Origin: Burkholderiaceae bacterium
GTDB taxonomy: Bacteria > Pseudomonadota > Gammaproteobacteria > Burkholderiales > Burkholderiaceae
Assembly (NCBI GenBank): GCA_947455485.1
Contig: CANGNV010000016.1
Span: 1-54,198 of the forward strand
Length of the DNA stretch: 54,198 bases
Direction: 5' to 3'
In this document: positions 9,743-17,428 of the stretch, one piece after another
How the letters are laid out: the number at the start of each line of letters is the position of its first letter
Position numbering within the stretch: the first letter of the stretch is position 1
The notes under the pieces: model-generated
Databases searched by the model: none
Seen by the model: the letters and a program-made list of their open reading frames with translations, nothing else
Told to the model about the DNA's origin: nothing
Translations under genes and position numbers: made by a program

Positions 9743-10351
9743 TTAGGTGGAGATGTCTTTTGAACCCGGTTTTTGAGGCTGATTTGGTCTGACATTTGGG
9801 GCTGTATTTTGAGGTGTCTGAGGCACGATTTGCACCGGTGGAACGATGAGGATTTGTGGTGATGAGGGGACTGGAATTGGCTTTTGTTCCCGCTTTTTGC
9901 TATTGGCTGCCTCTGTTAAAACACGCTCAATTGCCTGTTTTGCCCCAGCCAAACTAAACCGAGTAACGCCAAATGCTCCAGATTGGAGCGCTACCGCAAA
10001 GCCGATACCATCTCCCCCTTGGGTGGCCTGTAACACTGTATTAAACGGAGTCAGAATCTGAAATACATTGCCATTAATTAAAGTGCATTCCATGCTCAGT
10101 GCAGTAGAAACGCCGGGGCTATTCATGAGCACCGAGTATTTGGTGCCTGGGCTGCAATTCAGGCCTTGACGCAAGTAAAACAGGCATTGCTCATGGGAGC
10201 AAAAAAGTCCAAGGGACGAGTTGGCATCCGCAGCTGTATAGGCCTCATTGGTATTACCGTTTAGTTCAGCCGTCCAGCTTTGATAGACTATCTTTTCTCC
10301 CGCTACAGCTAGGCCAGATACCAGTAGGAGCGAGAGAAGGATGACTCTCAT
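9743..10351 (-). CDS. Secreted IalB-like protein with proline-rich tail
   Basis: A 202-aa protein with a clear Sec signal peptide (MRVILLSLLLVSGLAVAG, cleavage about residue 18). The body has a YQSW start, paired cysteines (LFCSHEQCLFYLRQ and NCSPG) and a mixed beta pattern resembling the invasion-associated locus B (IalB) fold. The last 50 residues or so are a Pro/Gln-rich tail (PVPSSPQILIVPPVQIVP) that looks disordered and may reach the peptidoglycan or outer membrane. The start ATG overlaps the stop of the upstream foldase gene (ATGA), which points to translational coupling. It is probably periplasmic or surface-associated and belongs to the tps locus. The IalB assignment is by eye and only moderately sure; secretion is well supported. 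Confidence 0.6.
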   Translation of the reverse strand: MRVILLSLLLVSGLAVAGEKIVYQSWTAELNGNTNEAYTAADANSSLGLFCSHEQCLFYLRQGLNCSPGTKYSVLMNSPGVSTALSMECTLINGNVFQILTPFNTVLQATQGGDGIGFAVALQSGAFGVTRFSLAGAKQAIERVLTEAANSKKREQKPIPVPSSPQILIVPPVQIVPQTPQNTAPNVRPNQPQKPGSKDIST

Positions 10352-11157
10352 TGAATGATCTTCGCGGATTCACGCAAGCGCTTCACTGTGTCGCCCAAAT
10401 ACTGCTGAATGATGGCCTGTTTTAGCTGATTTTGTGAGGCTTCGAAGCTTGGTATTTTGGATGAACGGGTGTCGTCTACGCGAACCACTACCCAAGCATC
10501 CCCAATCCTGATGGGCAACTTGGTGAAACTGCCTTTACTCATATTCGCTACGACATTAGCTACAGGTGGAGCCAATTGTTGAGCAGAAACCCATCCCAAA
10601 ACACCGCCTTGAGATTTAGTAGCTCCATCCAATGAAGCCTCCTTGGCCACTTTGGCAAAAGAATCCCCTGCTTGCAATCGGCCGATGACCGCAATCGCTT
10701 CAGGCTCTGACTTAAGAACGATCTGGCTAATCTTAAATTGCGTAGCTGAATCACTGCCATTACCTAGATACTGTTTTTGCTTGTTGTACTCTTCACGCAA
10801 CTGCTCATTGCTAATAGGATTCTTTTTGAAATGATTCTCTAGAAACACTTGTAAATACAGATTTTGTTTGAGCTGTGTAATTTGATCTTGTAAATCAATC
10901 TCTTTTTCAAGGCCTTGCTTCAATACTTCTTGAACAATCAGCTGGCGATTAATGAGTTCATTCTTAATGGCATCACGCAATTGGGGGCTATCCTTTTGCC
11001 CTTGCGCCAAAGCTGCTTGTAAGTTGAGATCAAATAAACCTTTAGTAATAGCAGTGCCGTTAACTGTGGCGATGAATTCAAAATCGGATGAGGCTGCAAG
11101 CGCACTAATAGATAAACAGCAGAGAAAAGCAGCAAGAATTGCACAGCAAAATTTCAT
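10348..11157 (-). CDS. Periplasmic PpiC/SurA-type peptidyl-prolyl isomerase chaperone
   Basis: The ATG at 11157 is chosen because AAGGA stands six bases upstream; a TTG at 11169 is less likely. The signal peptide (CCAILAAFLCCLSISALAA) is followed by a SurA-N-like helical chaperone region (about 30-130, with VNGTAITKGLFDLNL and LINRQLIVQEVL). A parvulin domain covers about 135-235 (FKISQIVLKSEPEA, GDSFAKVAKEAS, GGVLGWVSAQQLAPP). A C-terminal helix follows. It would act in the periplasm as a foldase for unfolded secretion substrates. In Bordetella the parvulin-like Par27 assists FHA secretion, so a parvulin between tpsB and tpsA fits a dedicated exoprotein chaperone (inference). It overlaps the next gene by four bases. 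Confidence 0.9.
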   Translation of the reverse strand: MKFCCAILAAFLCCLSISALAASSDFEFIATVNGTAITKGLFDLNLQAALAQGQKDSPQLRDAIKNELINRQLIVQEVLKQGLEKEIDLQDQITQLKQNLYLQVFLENHFKKNPISNEQLREEYNKQKQYLGNGSDSATQFKISQIVLKSEPEAIAVIGRLQAGDSFAKVAKEASLDGATKSQGGVLGWVSAQQLAPPVANVVANMSKGSFTKLPIRIGDAWVVVRVDDTRSSKIPSFEASQNQLKQAIIQQYLGDTVKRLRESAKIIQ

Positions 11158-11280
11158 GGGATCCTTCAAGGATTGCTAAAAATTACAACTCATACAGCGT
11201 CTCATCAATTGCACAAAAATATCGAGTGGCACGCCCCTGAAGCAAAAGAACATGCAACTCAGCACATGCCTTGATTCAAA

Positions 11281-13062
11281 TTAGAAGTTATAGCTTGCAG
11301 TAACCCAACCTCTTGGTTGCGTAGTAGTTCCATCGGTATTTACTGGCTGACCTGTTTGACTGTAAAGCGGGTTCTGACCAATCTTCCAAGCGACCATTGC
11401 ACCGATGTTCCAGCCCTCGTAATCCCACTTCAGCCCTAAACCTGCCCCCATAAGGGAATAGGTATTGTTGGCATTTGTATTTGGTGAGCCTGTTCCCTGC
11501 CAACTAGGATACATAAATTTGTATTGCTGAACCACACCAGCGTCAAAGAATGCGGTTGCCATTAGTTTTGGCTGTAAGTGCTGCCGTAATTCAACTGAGA
11601 AAAGCCCACCTTGAGAGCCGCCGGATTGCGCAACTGGATAGGCACGTACGCCGTAAGGACCGCCTAAATAAAACTGTTCCGCAGAGTTCAGGTTGGTCGA
11701 GGCAAACTGGCCAGATAGCGAGGTATATAAAGTAGTTTCACCACCTTCAGTCAATTGCTGATTACGATTTCCGGAGAGTGTCAGCTTGCTGAAGGTGCTG
11801 GGTGTAATGGGCTGATATACCGTAGGCGTAGTGTTTGGAACAGCATACATACTGTAGTTGGCCATGCTGGTTCCCAAAAGATTGAGATAGCCAAAAACTG
11901 CAGTCACTGATCCACTAGAGACTGCACCATAACCTAAGCCGTCAACCATGTTTCCCGACATTCCAACCGAGATATTGTTAATGTTGTACGCGCTAATCGT
12001 GCTGCTAGTGATCGTATTACGGTTGTTGTAACTCTTAATGTCGTAGTTGAGGCTGGTATTCAAATTGGCGCCTTGTGAACGAAGCAAAGGGTAGGCAGCG
12101 CTTAACCCTGTAGTCCAAGCATCGCCTGCACCACCAGTCGAGGCGTAGTTACTGACGTTTTTATATTGCAAGTAGGTCCCAGCCAAACCCAGTCTTAAGC
12201 CATTCTCCGAACCGGGAACCGAGATTGCACCTTGCACGTACTGCGATCCCTCAGAAAAGATACCGTTCACGGATGCCGCATCACCAATACCCAATGGGCC
12301 GTTGAGATTTAAGGCAAACACGCCTTGGTTAGCACCAGTGGTTCGGCTTCCATAGTTATTTGCCTCAACCCTACCCTGCACTAAATTTGGTTGCGTTAAC
12401 TGAACGCGCACATTGGTTTCGCCATCCTTATCACCCGGCTCTAACTGGCTAGAAACCATGACGCCTGGGGTTTCATTCAAAATCACAATAGCGCGCTCAA
12501 GCTTGTCCATATTCAATGGATCGCCCTGACTATTGGCATAAGTAATGTATTGAGCCGCGCGCTCTTTACTGAAGCGTGTTGGCCCTTGCGGATTTTCTAC
12601 AACGACCTTCCCAAGCTTAGCTTCAGTTACTAAAATTTTCACTACACCATCAGCAATTTTTTGCGGTGGCAAAATAGCTTGGACTGTATAACCCTTGCTG
12701 CGATACAAATTCTGAATGGCGTCACATGCTCTTTGTAAGTCATCAAAGCTTACTGGCACTCCAACCCATGAGCGAATCGCAAGTTGCACTTCGGCCTCGG
12801 GAAGAATGTTTACACCCTCAATGGCAAAAGATTTCACCGTAAAGCGTAACTCACCCTCTTTTGGCTGGGAGGGCTGAACAGGTGCAGCTCTACCTGGCTC
12901 TGGCAATGCTAACGGAGAAGGTAATGGCAGCTGTTGCTCCAACCCCTGCTGCAATGCGCCCGCATCAACCTGCGCATAAACCTGTCCAGCAGAAAAGATA
13001 CCTATTGCCGCAAGGGCGAATAAGGATTTATGAAAATGATTTGAAGGAGTGCTGTATTTCAA
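11281..13062 (-). CDS. TpsB outer-membrane transporter (FhaC/ShlB/HecB family)
   Basis: A 593-aa protein with signal peptide (FALAAIGIFSAGQVYAQ, cleavage about residue 30) and a Pro/Gln linker. A POTRA_2 domain covers about 72-150 (FTVKSFAIEGVNILPE, LYRSKGYTVQAILPPQ, GVVKILVTEAKLG), then a second POTRA-like part with LNETPGV, then a 16-strand ShlB barrel ending in the aromatic residue of ASYNF. The loop-6 signature appears as GGPYGVRAYP; VRAY replaces the usual VRGY. By family it sits in the outer membrane and exports TpsA proteins. It is the only TpsB in the window, while there are two TpsA genes, so it may serve both. A 123-base gap separates it from the foldase gene downstream. Confidence 0.95.
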   Translation of the reverse strand: MKYSTPSNHFHKSLFALAAIGIFSAGQVYAQVDAGALQQGLEQQLPLPSPLALPEPGRAAPVQPSQPKEGELRFTVKSFAIEGVNILPEAEVQLAIRSWVGVPVSFDDLQRACDAIQNLYRSKGYTVQAILPPQKIADGVVKILVTEAKLGKVVVENPQGPTRFSKERAAQYITYANSQGDPLNMDKLERAIVILNETPGVMVSSQLEPGDKDGETNVRVQLTQPNLVQGRVEANNYGSRTTGANQGVFALNLNGPLGIGDAASVNGIFSEGSQYVQGAISVPGSENGLRLGLAGTYLQYKNVSNYASTGGAGDAWTTGLSAAYPLLRSQGANLNTSLNYDIKSYNNRNTITSSTISAYNINNISVGMSGNMVDGLGYGAVSSGSVTAVFGYLNLLGTSMANYSMYAVPNTTPTVYQPITPSTFSKLTLSGNRNQQLTEGGETTLYTSLSGQFASTNLNSAEQFYLGGPYGVRAYPVAQSGGSQGGLFSVELRQHLQPKLMATAFFDAGVVQQYKFMYPSWQGTGSPNTNANNTYSLMGAGLGLKWDYEGWNIGAMVAWKIGQNPLYSQTGQPVNTDGTTTQPRGWVTASYNF

Positions 13063-13088
13063 AATAAATAATCCAATATAAAAGCAAA

Positions 13089-13107
13089 ATCAGGCTAAGT
13101 GCCTGAT
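13089..13107 (-). terminator. Probable intrinsic terminator after the histidine kinase gene
   Basis: On the minus strand ATCAGGC, a five-base loop and GCCTGAT are followed by TTTTGCTTTT. The stem is 7 bp and perfect. It lies about 80 bases beyond the kinase stop and 27 bases before the tpsB start, so it may end kinase transcription or act as an attenuator in the tpsB leader. Confidence 0.5.
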
Positions 13108-13188
13108 AAATAATGGATAAATTATATTCTCAATAAAGAGAATTCCCATTAGCCCTAAGGCGTACATGACGGAAAGTTAGACCGCTAC

Positions 13189-14610
13189 TTATCTCTGAAG
13201 AGGCAGCCTGACTTTAAATGTGGCGCCTTGATTGGCGGAATCCTCATGCCATATAGTGCCGTCATATCTAGTAACAATGTGCTTGCACAGCCAGAGTCCT
13301 AAGCCCATGCCCGACTGCTTGGTAGTGTTGAGCAACTCAAATAGATTTTGCTTAAACTGGGCCGGCACTCCTGCCCCATTATCTGAAATGCTGAAATTAA
13401 CTAAGTCTCTATCTGCAAATGCTTCAATCTGGATGACGCCATCAGATGTAGCTGAGCTTGCTATCGACTGAATTGCATTGTTCACCAAATTTAAGATCAC
13501 TTGCTCAATTTCGCTGGCGCTCACCTTGATGATGAGGTCGGATTCCACTCTTAATTGAATTTGAATCTGCTTAGCCTTCAACTCTGGCTTAATAATATCT
13601 AAGACCTTGGCGATCAAATTCCCCAGCCCATACTCTTGGGTCTGCAAGTCGGCTTCAGTAAAGATGGATCTTAGGGATTGCACAATTGTTGCTGCTCTAT
13701 TGTTATCAAACTCAAGTGCGTCTAAAACCTCTTTACCGATATCTGCACTAAGCAAACCTTTGTCTAACTTCATTCTCAAAAATTGAATATTGAGATTAGA
13801 TGCGCCAAGCGGTTGACTTAACTCATGGGCAATTGAGGCCGATAAAGCGCCAGTGGCTGCAGTCTTATTCGCTTTCAACAGATTGGCAATTAAAGACTCG
13901 CGCTCTAAAAGTAAGTCGCGAACACGTATGTTGTCTTCTATGTTTTTGGCGTTTTCATTGCTTAGGGTTTCAGCCCAGAATCCTAAAATAGAAACATAGG
14001 ATAAGACGGTAAAGGAGACTCCGAACCATCTTACCAAGGTGCTGACGAAGGGTTCTTCATACAAATTAATATTGCCCGTTGTGGTTACCGAAAGAACCAT
14101 CCAGAGACGAATTAATCCAAGCACCAACTCAGCAAAGGTGGTGAACATTAAAAAATCAAGTTGAATGTGACGACTTTTTTTACGAGCCATGAATAACTCA
14201 ATCAAGATCCATACTAGACAGGCTATCAATACACAAACTACAAATAGAACCCTAGCTTGAAATGTGCCGTAACGTCGCAAATATTCAAATACAAAAGCAA
14301 AGACAATAAAAAGGATTGGCGATAGCCGGATCAATCTCTTAGTCGATCCGGCATTAATCGATCGGCTAAATAATGCGAGAAAAAAGTACGCAGCGAAGAA
14401 AAACGTATTTGCGAGTGTCAGGAGGAACGGCGAAATAGTGGAGGCAGATGCAAAACATAAGAACGCAATAATATTGAGCCCAAGGGCAATCAACCAAAGA
14501 TTATTGAAGTTGCTTAGCTTGCTCTTACGAAAGTAAGGGATAGAGGAAATAAACAAGCCGCTGAGCAGGAGTGAAAAAACTAGAAAGAGGGCTTCGTTTG
14601 CATATTTCAT
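13189..14610 (-). CDS. Membrane sensor histidine kinase, orphan
   Basis: The N-terminal half (about residues 5-215) is a run of seven or so hydrophobic segments with short loops, a membrane sensor with no recognisable periplasmic domain. A coiled coil leads to the HisKA dimerisation domain with ASIAHELSQPL (phospho-acceptor His about residue 262 from this start). The HATPase domain shows the N box (NLVNNAIQSI), the G1 box (ISDNGAGVP) and the G2 box (GMGLGLWLCKHIV). No response regulator is adjacent, so its partner must lie elsewhere. I chose ATG 14610; the frame also opens at TTG 14691, which would overlap the divergent nadA promoter. It is transcribed toward tpsB, which makes regulation of the tps locus a reasonable but unproven guess. 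Confidence 0.88.
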   Translation of the reverse strand: MKYANEALFLVFSLLLSGLFISSIPYFRKSKLSNFNNLWLIALGLNIIAFLCFASASTISPFLLTLANTFFFAAYFFLALFSRSINAGSTKRLIRLSPILFIVFAFVFEYLRRYGTFQARVLFVVCVLIACLVWILIELFMARKKSRHIQLDFLMFTTFAELVLGLIRLWMVLSVTTTGNINLYEEPFVSTLVRWFGVSFTVLSYVSILGFWAETLSNENAKNIEDNIRVRDLLLERESLIANLLKANKTAATGALSASIAHELSQPLGASNLNIQFLRMKLDKGLLSADIGKEVLDALEFDNNRAATIVQSLRSIFTEADLQTQEYGLGNLIAKVLDIIKPELKAKQIQIQLRVESDLIIKVSASEIEQVILNLVNNAIQSIASSATSDGVIQIEAFADRDLVNFSISDNGAGVPAQFKQNLFELLNTTKQSGMGLGLWLCKHIVTRYDGTIWHEDSANQGATFKVRLPLQR

Positions 14611-14703
14611 GGGTATAGATGCTACTACCTTTTTTAATGCGTCATATTGAATCCAGAGGCCTTGGCGCCTGAAGAAAGGTGGCCTAACCAACCCTCACAA
14701 GAT

Positions 14704-14723
14704 TAGCGTTGCTACGCTAAAAT
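14704..14723 (+). promoter_or_regulatory. Possible nadA promoter element with short inverted repeat
   Basis: TAAAAT at 14718-14723 matches a -10 box and ends five bases before the nadA ATG; I see no good -35. An inverted repeat TAGCG-TTGCTA-CGCTA (14704-14719) overlaps it. If the -10 is used, nadA would have almost no leader. Confidence 0.3.
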
Positions 14724-14728
14724 TAGAT

Positions 14729-15847
14729 ATGACTTCAACGCCCATCGCCTTTGACTATCCCCAGCAAGATGCTGCTGGAACTACTTGCACCGCCCAAGCC
14801 TGGGCCAAAACACCTCCACAACTGCATGGAGCTGAAAAAGCCGCTGTTATTGCCCGCATCAAGCAATTACTCGTTGAGAAAGATGCTGCATTAGTAGCTC
14901 ACTACTATGTAGATGGTGATATTCAGGATTTGGCTTTATCAACTGGTGGATTTGTAGCCGACTCTTTGGAGATGGCTCGCTTTGGGAAAAATCACTCTGC
15001 CAAGAATTTAATCGTTGCTGGCGTGCGCTTTATGGGGGAGTCTGCCAAGATTCTGAGCCCTGAGAAACGCGTCTTTATGCCAGACTTGGATGCAACCTGC
15101 TCTTTAGATTTAGGTTGTGATGCTACTGACTTTGCGGCATTTAGAGCTTTGCATCCTGATCGCGTTGTAGTTGTCTACGCTAATACCAGCGCAGCTGTTA
15201 AAGCACAAGCTGATTGGATGGTAACGAGCTCTTGCGCCTTAGCTATCGTTCATCAACTCAAAGTTGAGGGTAAGAAAATTCTGTGGGCACCTGATCGCCA
15301 TTTAGGTCGATACATTCAAGAGCAGACTGGTGCTGATATGTTGTTATGGAATGGTGCTTGCATTGTTCATGATGAATTCAAGGCAATTGAACTGGAGATG
15401 CTTAAAGCTGCGCACCCTAATGCCATGATTTTGGTTCACCCAGAATCGCCGCAAGCAGTGGTGGATTTAGCAGATGTAGTTGGCTCTACATCAGCAATGA
15501 TTAAAGCTGTGGTTGAAGGCTCTGCCACTGAATATATCGTGGCAACTGACAATGGCATCTTGCATCGCATGCGCCAACTGGCACCCAATAAGGTATTGAT
15601 TGAAGCCCCTACCGCTGGTAACAGCGCTACCTGCAAGAGCTGCGCGCACTGCCCTTGGATGGCTATGAATGGCCTGCAAGGGATCTTAGATTGTCTTGAG
15701 AATGCCTCTGGTGAAATCTTCATTGAGGAAGATGTTCGGGTTAAGGCGCTAGGCTGCGTAGAGCGCATGCTGGACTTCACCCAGAATCATCCTGACCTAC
15801 TTGCCAAAGCACAGCATGGCTTTGTCAAGAATATTGGTGCGGCTTAA
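14729..15847 (+). CDS. nadA: Quinolinate synthase NadA
   Basis: A 372-aa cytosolic enzyme that condenses iminoaspartate (from NadB) with dihydroxyacetone phosphate to give quinolinate in de novo NAD synthesis. Visible family features are the substrate-binding [14 protein letters not shown], the [12 protein letters not shown] stretch, and the three 4Fe-4S cysteines in [10 protein letters not shown], the [18 protein letters not shown] region and [11 protein letters not shown]. Length is normal for the family. It starts with ATG at 14729, divergent from the histidine kinase, and is followed 48 bases later by nadC in the same direction. Assignment is secure; which cysteine of each cluster is the ligand is taken from family knowledge. 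Confidence 0.97.
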   Translation: MTSTPIAFDYPQQDAAGTTCTAQAWAKTPPQLHGAEKAAVIARIKQLLVEKDAALVAHYYVDGDIQDLALSTGGFVADSLEMARFGKNHSAKNLIVAGVRFMGESAKILSPEKRVFMPDLDATCSLDLGCDATDFAAFRALHPDRVVVVYANTSAAVKAQADWMVTSSCALAIVHQLKVEGKKILWAPDRHLGRYIQEQTGADMLLWNGACIVHDEFKAIELEMLKAAHPNAMILVHPESPQAVVDLADVVGSTSAMIKAVVEGSATEYIVATDNGILHRMRQLAPNKVLIEAPTAGNSATCKSCAHCPWMAMNGLQGILDCLENASGEIFIEEDVRVKALGCVERMLDFTQNHPDLLAKAQHGFVKNIGAA

Positions 15848-15895
15848 TTGCTTATTTTGTCTTTTGATTTTTTCTTAATTTAGATCGATTCATTC

Positions 15896-16750
15896 ATGTT
15901 TGAGTACAACGAGACTTTAGAACAAGCCCGTCAACGCAATATTGCCGATGCGCTAATGGAAGATATTGGTAAGTGCGATTGGACTGCGCAATTAGTTCCT
16001 AGCAAACCCGTTCATGCCCAATTAATTGTTCGTGAGCAGGCTGTTCTGTGTGGAGTGGATTGGTTTGAGGGCACTCTCAAGAAATTAGATCCTGCAGCAA
16101 AAGTGACTTGGCACTATCTAGAGGGCGACTTGATGAAGCCCGATACCAAAGTTTGCGATATTGAAGCCAATTCTCGCGCCTTGCTCTCTGCTGAGCGTCC
16201 TTGCATTAACTTCCTGCAAACGCTCTCATGGACTGCCAGCATTGCGCGTCAGCATGTCGATGCAATTGCAGGTGTCAGCCCAAATCCTAAGGGCTGTGCA
16301 GTGCTCGATACTCGCAAAACGATTCCTGGCTTACGTCAGGCGCAGAAATACGCAGTACGTGTGGGTGGCGGTCAAAACCAACGTCTTGCACTATGGCATG
16401 GCATCTTAATTAAAGAGAATCACATTGCAGCTGCAGGTGGCGTTGCTGCTGCAGTCAAAGCAGCCCAGGCATTGAATTCTGGGGTGGATATTCAGGTTGA
16501 GGTAGAAAACCTTGCTGAATTAAAAGAAGCCTTGGATGCTGGAGCAAAAAGTATTTTGATTGATAACTTCACCACCGAACAAATGAAAGAAGCTGTTGTC
16601 TTTACGAATGGTCGCGCTTTATTAGAAGCCTCTGGTGGTATCGACTTAGATCAGATGCGTGCGATTGCCGCTACTGGCGTTGATCGCATCTCTCTTGGAA
16701 AGCTAACTAAAGATATTAAAGCTGTGGATTTCTCAATGAGAATTTTATAA
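15896..16750 (+). CDS. nadC: Nicotinate-nucleotide pyrophosphorylase NadC
   Basis: A 284-aa enzyme that converts quinolinate and PRPP to nicotinate mononucleotide, the step after NadA. Family motifs include DVTxx-like start EDIGKCDWTAQLV, TRKTIPGLR, the KYAVRVGGGQNQRLALWHGILIKENH stretch in part (RVGGGQNQRL, IKENHI), the VEVENLAELKEAL element and the LLEASGGI and ISLGKLT phosphate-binding ends. It sits 48 bases after nadA, and probably shares its transcript. No clear Shine-Dalgarno is seen before the ATG. Length and ends agree with the family. Confidence 0.97.
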   Translation: MFEYNETLEQARQRNIADALMEDIGKCDWTAQLVPSKPVHAQLIVREQAVLCGVDWFEGTLKKLDPAAKVTWHYLEGDLMKPDTKVCDIEANSRALLSAERPCINFLQTLSWTASIARQHVDAIAGVSPNPKGCAVLDTRKTIPGLRQAQKYAVRVGGGQNQRLALWHGILIKENHIAAAGGVAAAVKAAQALNSGVDIQVEVENLAELKEALDAGAKSILIDNFTTEQMKEAVVFTNGRALLEASGGIDLDQMRAIAATGVDRISLGKLTKDIKAVDFSMRIL

Positions 16751-16790
16751 GTCTTTCACCCTATTTCCCGGTCAACATCAAGCCCATTCT

Positions 16791-16819
16791 TTGACTTAGT
16801 GTATCCTATTGGATACAGT
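16791..16819 (+). promoter_or_regulatory. Toxin-antitoxin promoter with operator palindrome, possibly leaderless
   Basis: TTGACT (16791-16796) and TACAGT (16814-16819) form a -35/-10 pair with a 17-base spacer. The spacer holds the perfect palindrome GTATCC-TATT-GGATAC (16801-16816). The toxin ATG is at 16825, where transcription should start, so the mRNA may be leaderless. The position is ideal for autorepression by the antitoxin. Confidence 0.7.
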
Positions 16820-16824
16820 AATGC

Positions 16825-17115
16825 ATGATCGAAATTAGAAAAACGGAAGAATTTATAGTCTGGCTAGATAACTTATTTGATTTAACAGCAAGAGCGAAGA
16901 TACAAGCAAGAATCAAAAGGTTGTCCGAAGGAAATCCAGGTAACACCAAATCAGTGGGTGAAAAAGTATTTGAGATGAAGATTGATTTTGGCCCCGGGTA
17001 CCGGGTGTACTACACCAAACATGGCCAGAAAATTACCATTCTTTTATTGGGTGGCGATAAAAAATCACAAAATCAAGATATCAAACTAGCGCAACGTTTA
17101 GCGAGAAATCTATAA
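16825..17115 (+). CDS. RelE/ParE-superfamily (HigB-like) toxin
   Basis: A 96-aa protein of the addiction-module killer family (PF05973 type). It shows ARAKIQARIKRLSEGNPG, the VFEMKIDFGPGYRVYYTKHG core and the closing ILLLGGDKKSQNQDI helix typical of these mRNA interferase-fold toxins. The HTH antitoxin gene follows after nine bases, giving the toxin-first order of HigBA-type modules. Family members cleave mRNA at the ribosome and slow growth. The pair lies between nadC and the convergent nadB, an accessory insertion into an NAD locus. The toxin is full length with no sign of decay. Exact activity cannot be read from sequence. Confidence 0.9.
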   Translation: MIEIRKTEEFIVWLDNLFDLTARAKIQARIKRLSEGNPGNTKSVGEKVFEMKIDFGPGYRVYYTKHGQKITILLLGGDKKSQNQDIKLAQRLARNL

Positions 17116-17124
17116 AAGACTATT

Positions 17125-17427
17125 ATGAAAAAAACAATCACAACCCCATACGATGTAGCTGAACATCTACGTACACCAAAAGAAATGGCCGCTTACCTAG
17201 AAGCTTGCATAGAAGAAGCAAATGGAGATGCTGCATTTATTGCAAAGGCACTAGGGGATATTGCAAGAGCCAAAGGGATGACTCAAGTTGCTAAAGATTC
17301 AGGGCTTACTAGAGAGAGTTTATATAAATCCCTCTCAGGCGAAAGAAGCCCAGGTTTCGATACCATACTTAAAGTCATTGCTGCATTAGGCTTAAGCCTT
17401 CATGCTGAACCTGCCATCAAGAAATGA
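17125..17427 (+). CDS. HTH antitoxin (addiction module antidote, HigA-like)
   Basis: A 100-aa protein starting MKKTITTPYDVAEHLRTPKE, with an N-terminal toxin-binding segment and a helix-turn-helix (about 52-80; AKGMTQVAKDSGLTRESLYK, then LSGERSPGFDTILKV). It belongs to the putative addiction module antidote family. It should neutralise the toxin at 16825 and repress the promoter through the palindrome at 16801-16816 (inference from family and position). Its stop is one base from that of convergent nadB, with no room for a terminator between them. Confidence 0.9.
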   Translation: MKKTITTPYDVAEHLRTPKEMAAYLEACIEEANGDAAFIAKALGDIARAKGMTQVAKDSGLTRESLYKSLSGERSPGFDTILKVIAALGLSLHAEPAIKK

Positions 17428-17428
17428 T

